Assembly (NCBI GenBank): GCA_965224515.1 | Contig: OZ245051.1 | Span: forward strand, 310,001 to 374,000 | From: Sedimenticola_A sp040506425 | GTDB taxonomy: Bacteria; Pseudomonadota; Gammaproteobacteria; Chromatiales; Chromatiaceae | Direction: 5' to 3' | Length of the DNA: 64,000 bases | In this document: positions 34,060 to 42,888 of the stretch, piece after piece | Layout: each line of letters opens with the position of its first letter | Numbering within the stretch: the stretch's first letter is position 1 | The notes under the pieces: model-generated | Seen by the model: only the letters and a program-made list of their open reading frames with translations | Databases searched by the model: none | Told to the model about the DNA's origin: nothing | Position numbers and translations under genes: made by a program

Positions 34060-34896
34060 TTACTTGCGGGCACCCGGGCCATTGAGTTCCATACCGTTGC
34101 TCTGGTAAGTCAGGAAGTACTCAAGATTACGGTACTGTTCGCCCTGAGCCTTGAAATTCTTGGCGCGCACCTGCTTGTTACAGCCGGTGAAACGGCGGTG
34201 CAGTGTACCCACGGTACCCCACTTGGAGCGGTATACGGGAAAGTGGGAAGTCTGGCCTTTGGCAGGACCGAGAATCTCCGTACGCAGCACGTTACCGGTA
34301 TTCTGGATATGGCAGCTCGCGCAGGAGAAGTTCAGCTGACCGCGACGGGTGTAGTAGAACTTCTTGCCCTTTTCATAAGCTTCCATAGCGCCGGGATCGT
34401 CTTTGGGGATAACAACGTTGATCTTGTTGCCACGTGACTGGAAAGCGACATAGGAAAGGATGTTGTTAATTGAGCCCTTCTTGTACTTCAAGGGTTTCTC
34501 ACCATTCGCCTCACGGCACTGGTTGAGCGCCAGGGGAAGGGTCATTACCATGCCCTGCTTCTTGTCCCAGTGTGGGTAGTGGTGGGCAATAGCCGGCCCA
34601 TTGGCGAAGCAGTCCTTATAACCCTTGCCATTGGCAAAGGGGGTGTTCCACATCTCTTCACCTGCATCGATGAAGGGCTCATAGGGAGGAAACTCTTCAA
34701 TAGCCTCCCAGTTCTCACGACCCACTTTATCGATGGCGTATACGCCGTTGACGTAGTCATCTGCAGGCACATTGGGGAAACGCTGTTTGTAGTGGTTGTC
34801 CCATGCGGCCTTATCAGCTTCAGGTGAAGCCTGTACATTGCTTGAAATGCCGATAACCATCATCAGTGACATCGACACTGTCAGTAACTTTTTCAT
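34060..34896 (-). CDS. soxA: SoxA, monoheme c-type cytochrome
   Basis: The product is 278 residues from the ATG after GGAGGAG; a TTG two codons earlier is not needed. It has a signal peptide and a single CXXCH, 'CASCH', in the C-terminal half. The N-terminal heme site found in diheme SoxA is reduced to 'DCFANG' and 'NQCREANG', whose cysteines may form a disulfide. 'RFTGCNKQVRAKNF' holds the cysteine ligand that becomes a persulfide. SoxXA joins thiosulfate to the SoxY cysteine and passes two electrons to a cytochrome. It is of the monoheme type. Confidence 0.94.
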   Translation of the reverse strand: MKKLLTVSMSLMMVIGISSNVQASPEADKAAWDNHYKQRFPNVPADDYVNGVYAIDKVGRENWEAIEEFPPYEPFIDAGEEMWNTPFANGKGYKDCFANGPAIAHHYPHWDKKQGMVMTLPLALNQCREANGEKPLKYKKGSINNILSYVAFQSRGNKINVVIPKDDPGAMEAYEKGKKFYYTRRGQLNFSCASCHIQNTGNVLRTEILGPAKGQTSHFPVYRSKWGTVGTLHRRFTGCNKQVRAKNFKAQGEQYRNLEYFLTYQSNGMELNGPGARK

Positions 34897-34947
34897 AATC
34901 AATTTCTCCTCCAGGAAAACTGTCTCGACTAACTGTGGCTGATACCC

Positions 34948-35325
34948 TTAGAGGGTCCAGACGTATTCGACAAGTTTGTCGAGTTCAGAGGCAGACAGGA
35001 TATTGTGCTTGCCAAAGGGAGGCATGGATGTGTCCGGATTGGCCACCGCGGGATCCCAGATCTGGGCACGAAGCTTTGCCTTGTCAGGATAGCGGCTTTT
35101 CATTGCTATCAGTGGAGGCGCAAGATTGCCGGGGCTGACACCGTCGCCCATCATGTGACACGCCAGACAGTTGCCTTTCTTGCGATTCACGGCAATCTTT
35201 TTACCTTCTTCGGCAATACTGGCACCCTTTGCCGCCAGCACTGATTGTGGAGCAACAATGGCTCCAGAGATAGCGACTGCCAGCACACCTGCTGCGCCAA
35301 CCAAATACTTGTGTTTTCCTATCAT
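34948..35325 (-). CDS. soxX: SoxX, monoheme cytochrome c
   Basis: This 125-residue protein has a signal peptide to about residue 31 and one heme motif, 'CLACH', in 'KKGNCLACHMMGDG'. The methionine ligand lies in 'DTSMPPFGKHNIL'. The ribosome-binding site is AGGAGGAG. It is the first gene of the sox operon. About 290 bases separate it from the ttrR-like gene upstream; that stretch has AT-rich patches and short inverted repeats but no promoter I would name. Confidence 0.94.
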   Translation of the reverse strand: MIGKHKYLVGAAGVLAVAISGAIVAPQSVLAAKGASIAEEGKKIAVNRKKGNCLACHMMGDGVSPGNLAPPLIAMKSRYPDKAKLRAQIWDPAVANPDTSMPPFGKHNILSASELDKLVEYVWTL

Positions 35326-35618
35326 CTTCTCCTCCTAAACGGGTGGTGGAAGAAAGACCGTTTGTCCGGCCGCCGACCGAAGCCTGAGTTGCATCCCTGC
35401 GCGGCCGATCAACCGAACAACCGATCAATCGATAGCCTTTCTGTCCACCTGAAGGTAGATCTTTGGGCTGTGGTTGATTATGGGAAAGCACAAGGGCCGG
35501 GGAAATTGGAATATATGTGAGAATTGATAGGGGTTTTCCTTAACCCCTACTGGGAGAAGAGTTGATAGTCCGGGGGTTATTTGGCCGTAAACCCCTGAAA
35601 CCGCGCCAGAACCCGAAT

Positions 35619-36236
35619 TTATTCGGGGCCGTGGGCTTCCAATGTAAGCATCATACGCATCAGGCTGGAGAGGGTATCAGCCTGCATCTTCTCCATGACC
35701 TTGGCCCGATGGGCCTCCACAGTTGATTGACTGATGTTGAGATCTGCTGCAATCACCTTGTTGCGCTTGCCTGCAATAACCAGTTCCATCACTTCACGCT
35801 CACGGGGGGTCAGCTTGCCGAGACGCTCCTGTATCTCGAGTAGCTTCGAGACCTCACCCCGCTGCACCGAATCCTGCTCTATCGCCCGATGGACGCTGTC
35901 CAGCAGTTGCTGATCGTTGAAGGGCTTCTGCACAAAGTCTACGGCGCCGGCCTGCACTGCTCGCACCGCCATGGGCACATCACCATGCCCGGTTATGATC
36001 ACGATGGGAGGATGAATGCTCTCCGCCGCAAGACGAGCCTGCAGATCGAGACCACTCATGCCGGGCATGCGGATATCCAAAACTAGGCAGCCAGCACGTG
36101 ATGCATCGAATTGGTCCAGATAATTCTGGGCCGAGCCAAAGGTCTCAACCTTCAGCCCCACGGACTCCATCAGAAGCTGCAGGGCATCACGCACCTCCTG
36201 GTCGTCATCGACGATAAATACCGTCACCTCACTCAT
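35619..36236 (-). CDS. FixJ/TtrR-type response regulator
   Basis: The product is 205 residues from ATG; a GTG one codon upstream is also possible. The N-terminal receiver domain has 'VDDDQEVRDAL', phospho-acceptor Asp in 'CLVLDIRMPGMSG' and 'KPFNDQQLL'. The C-terminal LuxR-type helix-turn-helix reads 'LTPREREVMELVIAGKRNKVIAADLNISQSTVEAHRAKVMEKM' (in parts). It overlaps the kinase gene by 8 bases. Its position just upstream of soxX on the same strand, and its TtrS-like partner, suggest control of sulfur genes by thiosulfate or tetrathionate. Confidence 0.88.
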   Translation of the reverse strand: MSEVTVFIVDDDQEVRDALQLLMESVGLKVETFGSAQNYLDQFDASRAGCLVLDIRMPGMSGLDLQARLAAESIHPPIVIITGHGDVPMAVRAVQAGAVDFVQKPFNDQQLLDSVHRAIEQDSVQRGEVSKLLEIQERLGKLTPREREVMELVIAGKRNKVIAADLNISQSTVEAHRAKVMEKMQADTLSSLMRMMLTLEAHGPE

Positions 36237-38385
36237 CACTCCCCTCCTCTTTCTTTACTGGCAACATGAAACGGAAAACCGCACCTTGCCCTGAATCAGA
36301 ATCAACATACAAACGCCCCTTGTGGGCATCGATAATCCCCTGACTGATAGACAACCCGAGTCCCATACCACTGGGCTTTGTGGTCACGAAGGGGTTAAAC
36401 ACATGTTCTCTCACCTCCTCGCTCAATCCCGGCCCCGTATCCGAGACCGTCACGATAATTGCGTTCTTGCCGCCCTGGCGGGTTCTGATATTCAACAGCC
36501 GCTCTCCATCAGAAATATCCAGCATCGCCTCGATGGCATTTCTGGCCAGGTTGAGAATGACCTGGTCTATCTGAATATGCTGTACCCGTACAGTACTGAT
36601 GCCCTCATCCAGGTCAAGCTCCACGCGCACATCAGCCTTTCGAGCCTCGGGTTTAAGCAGCAGCACAACCTCGTTGATCAGGTCGTTGAGATTAACATCT
36701 GTCAGTTCCGGCTGCTCCTTGCGCACAAACTGCCGCAGCTGCCGGATAATCTCGCCTGCACGCTCGGCCTGGGAACTGATACGCTCCATAACATCGGCTA
36801 TCCGTTCGTTCTGCTCTCCGCCTGATTCCATCATGCGGATGCAGGCATGGGCATTGGTGGCAATGGCGGTCAACGGCTGGTTGATCTCGTGAGCAATACC
36901 TGAGGCCATCTCGCCCATGGTACTGAGCCTCGCCACGTGTGCCAGATCCATCTGGTGCTGGCGCGCCTCTTCCTCGGCCTGTTTCTGTTCGCTGATATCA
37001 CGAAACACCACAACGCTGCCAACCACACTCTCGTGCTCATCTTTCAAGGGTGTGCTTGTGTACTCAACAGGTATAGAGCTGCCGTCCTTTTTCCAGAACA
37101 CATCGTCATCCACAAAACGCGGCACATTATCCCGGTAGGTTGCATATACGGGGCATTCATGACGCGGGTGAGGCGTACCATCAGCATGGGTGTGGTGCAG
37201 AATATCGTGCTGGTTCTGCCCTATAAGCTCTTCAGCTTTCCAACCGCTAATTCGCTCCATTGCCCGGTTAACAAAGGTCGAGTTACCCTGCAGATCAACA
37301 CCGTAGATACCGTCAGCAACAGAATTCAAAATCAACTCATGGCGCTGCTCCAGGTGAAGCTGGGCACGTTTCAGCTCCCTGTTGAGCCGCCCCACCCAGG
37401 TGGTCATGAATGCCATGGAGAGCACGAAAACCAAGCCTGTCACAAACCAGTACCAGTATTTACGTACGGCATCCATCAGGGTGAATCTGCCCAGGGCTTC
37501 GTAGGGCGGGAGTTTCAGTGCTTTGAAAATATCGTGTACCGGCTGGTAGTCGAGAGGGACCGTCCATCCTGCATAATTACCGGCCTGAGCCGCCCCGTGC
37601 TTCGAGGGCATATTGAGCAATGCCACAGCCACACGCTGGGCCAACTCATTGGGTGTATGCTGCACCTTACTGAATGGCCACTCGGGATAGAGCCTTGTAC
37701 TGAGGTTGAAATAGAAATCCTCTTCGAACTTGGCGTTGAGAATCTTGAACTCCCTTAAATCGATGGTCCCACTTGAGGCCATCCGCTCAAGGATATCCGT
37801 ACGCACGGTTCCCGCATCCACATCGCCATTGAGAACGGCCATGACCACATCATCATGGATACCCGTGAAAGCGAGAGAAGAGAAGTCTTCAAACGGGCTG
37901 AGACCGGCATCCTGAAGTTGACGCCAGGCCATCTGGAATCCCCCCAGGGAGGTCTCATCCACGGCCAGAAAACGCTTGTCCACAAGATCCCGCAGAGTGG
38001 ATAGGTCAGACCTGTCCTTGCGGGTAAAAATGACCCCGCCAAAAACGTTACTGGCCACATCACCCACCAGGTTGTTCAGGGTTGCGATTCTCGACACCCG
38101 GTAGCGCACTTCGAGATTGACATAGATACCCGGATTGACCAGAACGAAGTCCACCGCACCCGACTCCACCGCCGGATTCACTTCATCGAAATCCAGGGGG
38201 ACAATGTCGAAACGGCGTCCATGAACGGCATTTGTCAGGTAATCCGCCGTCGGCGACCACATCTTTAAAGTCGCCTCGCTGCCACGATGACTCAGCACAC
38301 CGATACGGATGGGCGGCTCGCTGGCCACAACATCATCAGCCAGGATAAATACGAGGAGAAAAATAGAGAGTAAGCGGTGCCACAT
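36229..38385 (-). CDS. TtrS-like sensor kinase with periplasmic PhnD-type domain and PAS
   Basis: This 718-residue protein has a signal peptide and a periplasmic phosphonate-binding-like (PhnD/TtrS) domain to about 300 ('IRIGVLSHRGSEATLKMW', 'FVLVNPGIYV'). One membrane helix (about 313-332), a PAS domain (about 345-465), HisKA with 'GIAHEINQPLTAI' (His near 499) and an ATPase domain ('NLARNAIEAM', 'GMGLGLSISQGII') follow. TtrS of Salmonella senses tetrathionate through the same type of sensor. Here it lies next to sox, not a tetrathionate reductase, so the signal may be thiosulfate, tetrathionate or sulfite. Confidence 0.86.
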   Translation of the reverse strand: MWHRLLSIFLLVFILADDVVASEPPIRIGVLSHRGSEATLKMWSPTADYLTNAVHGRRFDIVPLDFDEVNPAVESGAVDFVLVNPGIYVNLEVRYRVSRIATLNNLVGDVASNVFGGVIFTRKDRSDLSTLRDLVDKRFLAVDETSLGGFQMAWRQLQDAGLSPFEDFSSLAFTGIHDDVVMAVLNGDVDAGTVRTDILERMASSGTIDLREFKILNAKFEEDFYFNLSTRLYPEWPFSKVQHTPNELAQRVAVALLNMPSKHGAAQAGNYAGWTVPLDYQPVHDIFKALKLPPYEALGRFTLMDAVRKYWYWFVTGLVFVLSMAFMTTWVGRLNRELKRAQLHLEQRHELILNSVADGIYGVDLQGNSTFVNRAMERISGWKAEELIGQNQHDILHHTHADGTPHPRHECPVYATYRDNVPRFVDDDVFWKKDGSSIPVEYTSTPLKDEHESVVGSVVVFRDISEQKQAEEEARQHQMDLAHVARLSTMGEMASGIAHEINQPLTAIATNAHACIRMMESGGEQNERIADVMERISSQAERAGEIIRQLRQFVRKEQPELTDVNLNDLINEVVLLLKPEARKADVRVELDLDEGISTVRVQHIQIDQVILNLARNAIEAMLDISDGERLLNIRTRQGGKNAIIVTVSDTGPGLSEEVREHVFNPFVTTKPSGMGLGLSISQGIIDAHKGRLYVDSDSGQGAVFRFMLPVKKEEGSDE

Positions 38386-38511
38386 AACATCAGTTCTTAT
38401 GAATATGGGCTATCAGACTACGGAATCACCCCCACAGTGGCAAGTTCCACCCCTGGAAAAAAGCCCTTCCAGCTTCCATACTCAGGTTAAAGAGGCTGAC
38501 GGAGCACGGCA

Positions 38512-38952
38512 ATGGCAAACTATCAGCATATCCTATTGGCTATAGATTTCACTGACCTGGAGAGCAACAGTGTACTGGGCCGGGCTACCGAATTGGCCAT
38601 GCAGAACGGCGCGAAGCTTAGCCTCATCCATGTTGTGGAATACACAGGAACCATGTACACGGGTGAAATCCCTCTGCCTGAAGATATCGACCTGGACCAG
38701 CGGCTCGCAGAGCAGGCCAGGGAGAAACTTCGGCGCCTGGTCGAAACCAACCACCTCCAAGAGACAGAATCCTTTGTCGAGATCGGCATTCCCAAGCGGG
38801 AGATCGTCCGTGTGGCCGAGGAGCAAAACGTGGACTTGGTCATTCTCGGCAGCCACGGCAGGCACGGTCTTCAACTGCTGCTCGGATCCACTGCCAACGG
38901 CGTACTGCACCTGGCCGGATGTGATGTGCTTGCCGTCAGGGTAGGCAAATAA
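38512..38952 (+). CDS. Universal stress protein (UspA family)
   Basis: This 146-residue protein has a single Usp domain. The ATP-binding stretch 'GSHGRHGLQLLLGSTAN' (G-2x-G-9x-G(S/T)) is intact, so it is the nucleotide-binding kind. The N-terminal 'ILLAIDFTDLESN' is typical. It is divergent from the TtrS-like kinase gene, sharing a 126-base promoter region. The start follows GGAG. A role in survival during redox or starvation stress is the family expectation. Confidence 0.92.
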   Translation: MANYQHILLAIDFTDLESNSVLGRATELAMQNGAKLSLIHVVEYTGTMYTGEIPLPEDIDLDQRLAEQAREKLRRLVETNHLQETESFVEIGIPKREIVRVAEEQNVDLVILGSHGRHGLQLLLGSTANGVLHLAGCDVLAVRVGK

Positions 38953-38984
38953 CGCTCCCCTAAATCACCCAACGGCCTCCATCG

Positions 38985-39110
38985 GAAAGCCGGATTGCCT
39001 GGAGCGGGCGTACAACGAGGGACAGCCTGCGGAAAAGAGCCTGCTTCAAGGACAGCAAAGCGGATTCAAGCCGCACTGTTACGCCCCGGCCTGCCCCTTG
39101 AGGCTTTTTT
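38985..39110 (+). ncRNA. Candidate small RNA after usp (speculative)
   Basis: This 126-base stretch has no open frame but contains seven GGA triplets, complementary GGGCGTA and TACGCCC arms about 80 bases apart, a GCGG/CCGC hairpin near 39060-39075 and a final T-run after GAGGC. It could be a CsrA/RsmA-binding small RNA or the structured 3' end of usp mRNA. No promoter of its own is clear. Confidence 0.3.
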
Positions 39111-39220
39111 ATAGGCAGTGGCGCTTGAGCTTAGGGTCAACAGAGGTGACCTACGCACAATTATCACCTAAAATACGGGGACTTAGCGAATCCCGCCGCC
39201 CCCCCGCGTATGAGTAACTG

Positions 39221-40036
39221 ATGCAGCGCAGATCATTCTTACAGCTCCTCACCCTTGGAGGATCATCCCTGGTATTTCCCGGCTATTGTGCCGGCAACTC
39301 CACGGGAGAAGATGAGTCCATAAAGGACTACCTGTACCGTATGAGTCACCCTGACAACGCCTATGAAGGCGACATAACCGCCTCCTCCCCCGAAAAGCCG
39401 CTTCTGAGCGGCCTGACCGATCGGCTGGGACGGGTACAAAGCGTGGTGGGTCACGGTCATTTCAATGTCCTGAGCTTCGACAACATGCTGCGTTTTGGGC
39501 GGCGTTACAGCGCAATCGGGGCATTCAATAAAGCCGAGACCGATTTTTTGGAAAAACTGTTTTATCAAGATGCAGTCCGCTACGGGTTTCACGGGGAGAA
39601 ACCCCTTTCGCAACTGACAGAGTCCATTGACCGGAAGGCCATAGTGAAACTGCCCTATACCGGCCAGTACCTGTTCAAAGGCGCCCCACTTGAGCTCTAC
39701 AGAAAGATAAGGCGTGATGTCGGTGACACCATTACGCTCACCTCTGGAGTTCGGGGCGTGGTGAAACAGATGCACCTCTTTCTGCGCAAGGCTTCACGCA
39801 ACCAGGGCAACCTCTCCCTGGCATCACGGTCGCTGGCACCCCCCGGTTACTCGTTCCATGGTACGGGTGATTTCGACGTGGGGCGCATCGGCCTTGGCGC
39901 CCGGAATTTCAGCGAAGCTTTCGCCAAGACAGAAGAGTTCAGAAAGCTGATCGACCTGGGTTACATAGACATCCGTTACCCGTTAGCCAACAACCTGGGG
40001 GTTCGCTTTGAGCCCTGGCATATTAAAATCACCTGA
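39221..40036 (+). CDS. VanY-type D-Ala-D-Ala carboxypeptidase (M15 family), exported
   Basis: This 271-residue protein has a twin-arginine-like N-terminus ('QRRSFLQLLTLGG') and a C-terminal M15 domain. The zinc motifs are 'SFHGTGDFDVG' (His and Asp ligands) and 'EPWHIKI' (catalytic Glu and third His). Such enzymes trim the terminal D-Ala or cut peptide side chains of peptidoglycan in the periplasm. The stop is 1 base before a Csd4-like carboxypeptidase gene, so both act on the cell wall together. The first 90 residues have no recognised domain. Confidence 0.78.
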   Translation: MQRRSFLQLLTLGGSSLVFPGYCAGNSTGEDESIKDYLYRMSHPDNAYEGDITASSPEKPLLSGLTDRLGRVQSVVGHGHFNVLSFDNMLRFGRRYSAIGAFNKAETDFLEKLFYQDAVRYGFHGEKPLSQLTESIDRKAIVKLPYTGQYLFKGAPLELYRKIRRDVGDTITLTSGVRGVVKQMHLFLRKASRNQGNLSLASRSLAPPGYSFHGTGDFDVGRIGLGARNFSEAFAKTEEFRKLIDLGYIDIRYPLANNLGVRFEPWHIKIT

Positions 40037-40037
40037 C

Positions 40038-41393
40038 ATGAAACGATTATTGATACTTATTTCGCTGCTTTTCAGCTTTACAGCACAGGCTACCGAACGC
40101 CTGGAGTTCTCCCTGCATAAGCTGGAATCCGGACAACCAGGCCCAACCATACTGGTGGTTGGCGGCATCCAGGGAGATGAACCCGGTGGTTTCCACGCCG
40201 CTTCTCTGCTGGTCACCAACTACAAGGTGACGAAGGGCAATATCTGGATTGTGCCCAATCTCAATTTTGAAAGCATCATTTCACGCTCACGGGGCGTACA
40301 CGGCGACATGAACAGGAAATTCGACGCTGTGGGCCAGAACGATCCTGATTTCCAGGCTGTCGAGCGCATCAAGGAGTTGATCATTGACCCCCAGGTGGAC
40401 ATGGTGTTCAACCTGCACGATGGAAGCGGCTTCTACCGGCCGAAGCATACGGATTGGCTGCACAGTCCCCAGCGCTGGGGCCAGAGCATCATCATCGACC
40501 AGGAGCAGCTTGATGTGGAAAGGTTTTCCGATGTGGGAATCCTCTCCCGCCAGGTAGCTGACAAGGTCAACGGCCATCTCCTGGACAAAGAACACATGTA
40601 CCGGGTGAAAAACACCAAGACCCGTCAGGGCAACAAGGAGATGGCCAAAACCCTCACCTATTTCGCCATCAACAACGGCAAGTCAGCAGTGGGCATCGAG
40701 GCCAGCAAGAACCTGCCCACCCATGAGCGGGTCTACTACCACCTGCAGGTTGTCGAATCGTTTCTTGAAACAGTGGGCGTTGAACTGGAGCGGGACTTCA
40801 AGCTGCACCCAGCCTATGTGAAGAACACCATCGATAACAATCTGCAGATTGCCTTTTACGAAAACAAGCTGATGCTTGATGTCACCAAACCACGTTCGCG
40901 CATCAACTATGTACCCCTGCAGAAAGATGCCGATCTCGACTTCAGCACCAGCAACCCCCTGGTGGCGGTTACTAACCGCGGCGGCAGTTTTCGGGTCAAC
41001 TACGGCAACCGCAGACTGACCCGTCTCCACCCCCAGTATTTTGAATACGACACCAGCCTGGAGAGCATCACCATCAATGCCGACGGCGACCTGCGAGAGG
41101 TACCTCTTGGCAGCATGCTGCAGGTCAATAAACAGTTCGAGATCACTCCCCAGGACGGCTACCGGGTCAATGTCATCGGATGGAAGAAGAGCGGTGTAAC
41201 AAGCGAAGCCGGGCATCCCATCAGCAAGACCAAGATAAGCAAGCGCTTTTCCGTGGATCGGGATGGCAACATCTTCCGTATCGAAGTCTACAAGGATGAG
41301 AAATTCAGCGGCATGGTGCTGGTCAATTTCGGCGAGCCCTCTTCCGACGATAAACTCACGGGCAAGCTGCCTAAGGTGGCAGGAAAATCCTGA
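40038..41393 (+). CDS. Csd4-like peptidoglycan carboxypeptidase (M99 family)
   Basis: The product is 451 residues from ATG, with a signal peptide ending 'TAQATE'; a TTG 10 codons upstream overlaps vanY and is unlikely. 'GGIQGDEPGG' supplies Gln and Glu, and 'FNLHDGSGFY' supplies His, matching the unusual Gln-Glu-His zinc site of Helicobacter pylori Csd4. Csd4 cleaves muramyl tripeptide to dipeptide and sets helical cell shape. The C-terminal 200 residues form extra beta domains, as in the family. In this organism it may shape curved or spiral cells, which is inference. Confidence 0.8.
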   Translation: MKRLLILISLLFSFTAQATERLEFSLHKLESGQPGPTILVVGGIQGDEPGGFHAASLLVTNYKVTKGNIWIVPNLNFESIISRSRGVHGDMNRKFDAVGQNDPDFQAVERIKELIIDPQVDMVFNLHDGSGFYRPKHTDWLHSPQRWGQSIIIDQEQLDVERFSDVGILSRQVADKVNGHLLDKEHMYRVKNTKTRQGNKEMAKTLTYFAINNGKSAVGIEASKNLPTHERVYYHLQVVESFLETVGVELERDFKLHPAYVKNTIDNNLQIAFYENKLMLDVTKPRSRINYVPLQKDADLDFSTSNPLVAVTNRGGSFRVNYGNRRLTRLHPQYFEYDTSLESITINADGDLREVPLGSMLQVNKQFEITPQDGYRVNVIGWKKSGVTSEAGHPISKTKISKRFSVDRDGNIFRIEVYKDEKFSGMVLVNFGEPSSDDKLTGKLPKVAGKS

Positions 41394-41436
41394 GCTGGAA
41401 TTCATGCAAAAGAAAAAGGGGTGCAAATGCCAAGGG

Positions 41437-42844
41437 GTTTACTTAACCTGTTGCACTTTTCTGTAAACAACGCTGCAGAAAACCGGTAAACCATCGTCAT
41501 TCCGGCGCAGGCCGGAATCCATAAGCTCTTGAAAATACTGGACCCCGGCCTTCGCCGGGGTGACGAATATTGGGTTGCGGTTGTTTGTGGCTACCGGCAA
41601 TCAGCGGTGCAAATTAACGGGAAATTTTTAAACAAAGAAAAACCCCGCACGCCATTGATTTGATAGCGGGGTTTTCATTTTCTACAACAGGTTAAGTAAA
41701 CGCTTAGGCCTTATGGCAAGGCGTTTACTTAACCTGTTGCACTTTTCTGTAAACAACGCTGCAGAAAACCGGTAAACCATCGTCATTCCGGCGCAGGCCG
41801 GAATCCATAAGCTCTTGAAAATACTGGACCCCGGCCTTCGCCGGGGTGACGAATATTGGGTTGCGGGTGTTTGTGGCTACTGGTAATCAGCGGTGCAAAT
41901 TAACGGGAAATTTCAAACAAAGAAAAACCCCGCACGCCATTGATTTGATAGCGAGGTTTTCATTTTCTACAACAGGTTAAGTGAACGCCTAGGCCTTATG
42001 ACAAAGCGTTTACTTAACCTGTTGCACTTTTCTGTAAACAACGCTGCAGAAAACCGGTAAACCATCGTCATTCCGGCGCAGGCCGGAATCCATAAGCTCT
42101 TGAAAATACTGGACCCCGGCCTTCGCCGGGGTGACGAATATTGGGTTGCGGGTGTTTGTGGCTACTGGTAATCAGCGGTGCAAATTAACGGGAAATTTCA
42201 AACAAAGAAAAACCCCGCACGCCATTGATTTGATAGCGAGGTTTTCATTTTCTACAACAGGTTAAGTGAACGCCTAGGCCTTATGACAAAGCGTTTACTT
42301 AACCTGTTGCACTTTTCTGTAAACAACGCTGCAGAAAACCGGTAAACCATCGTCATTCCGGCGCAGGCCGGAATCCATAAGCTCTTGAAAATACTGGACC
42401 CCGGCCTTCGCCGGGGTGACGAATATTGGGTTGCGGGTGTTTGTGGCTACCGGCAATCAGCGGTGCAAATTAACGGGAAATTTCAAACAAAGAAAAACCC
42501 CGCACGCCATTGATTTGGCAGCGGGGTTTTCATTTCCTACAACAGGTTAAGTGAACGCCTAGGCCTTATGACAAAGCGTTTACTTAACCTGTTGCACTTT
42601 TCTGTAAACAACGCTGCAGAAAACCGGTAAACCATCGTCATTCCGGCGCAGGCCGGAATCCATAAGCTCTTGAAAATACTGGACCCCGGCCTTCGCCGGG
42701 GTGACGAATATTGGGTTGCGGTTGTTTGTGGCTACCGGCAATCAGCGGTGCAAATTAACGGGAAATTTTTAAACAAAGAAAAACCCCGCAAGCCATTGAT
42801 TGGGCAACGGGGTTTTCATTTTCCACAACATGTTAAGTAAACGC
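41437..42844. repeat. Five tandem 285-bp elements with inverted-repeat ends (MITE-like array)
   Basis: Units start at 41437, 41723, 42008, 42293 and 42578 (period 286, then 285). Each begins GCGTTTACTTAACCTGTT and ends with its complement AACAGGTTAAGTAAACGC, with about 17 bases between units. Inside are three hairpins: CATTCCGGC/GCCGGAAT, CCCCGG/CCGGGG and AACCCCGC/GCGGGGTT; the last is terminator-like in both directions. Copies differ at only a few bases. No protein is encoded. The array lies between the convergent ends of the csd4-like and aminotransferase genes and probably ends both transcripts. Confidence 0.93.
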
Positions 42845-42888
42845 CTAAAGCAAATGCTGCTCTTTTTTATTGATCCGTCAATACAGGA

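Noticed and set aside
36937..37758. A 273-codon plus-strand frame opposite the TtrS-like kinase
   Set aside because: It is antisense to conserved PAS and sensor domains and has no supporting signals.
41437..42844. The 285-bp units as integron attC sites (ACTTAAC and GTTAAGT fit the core consensus)
   Set aside because: The ends fit, but the units are twice the length of normal attC sites, contain terminator and REP-like hairpins, have no cassette genes between them and are nearly identical to each other.
41437..42844. The tandem array as a CRISPR
   Set aside because: The units are 285 bp with no short repeats separated by unique spacers, and no cas genes are present.
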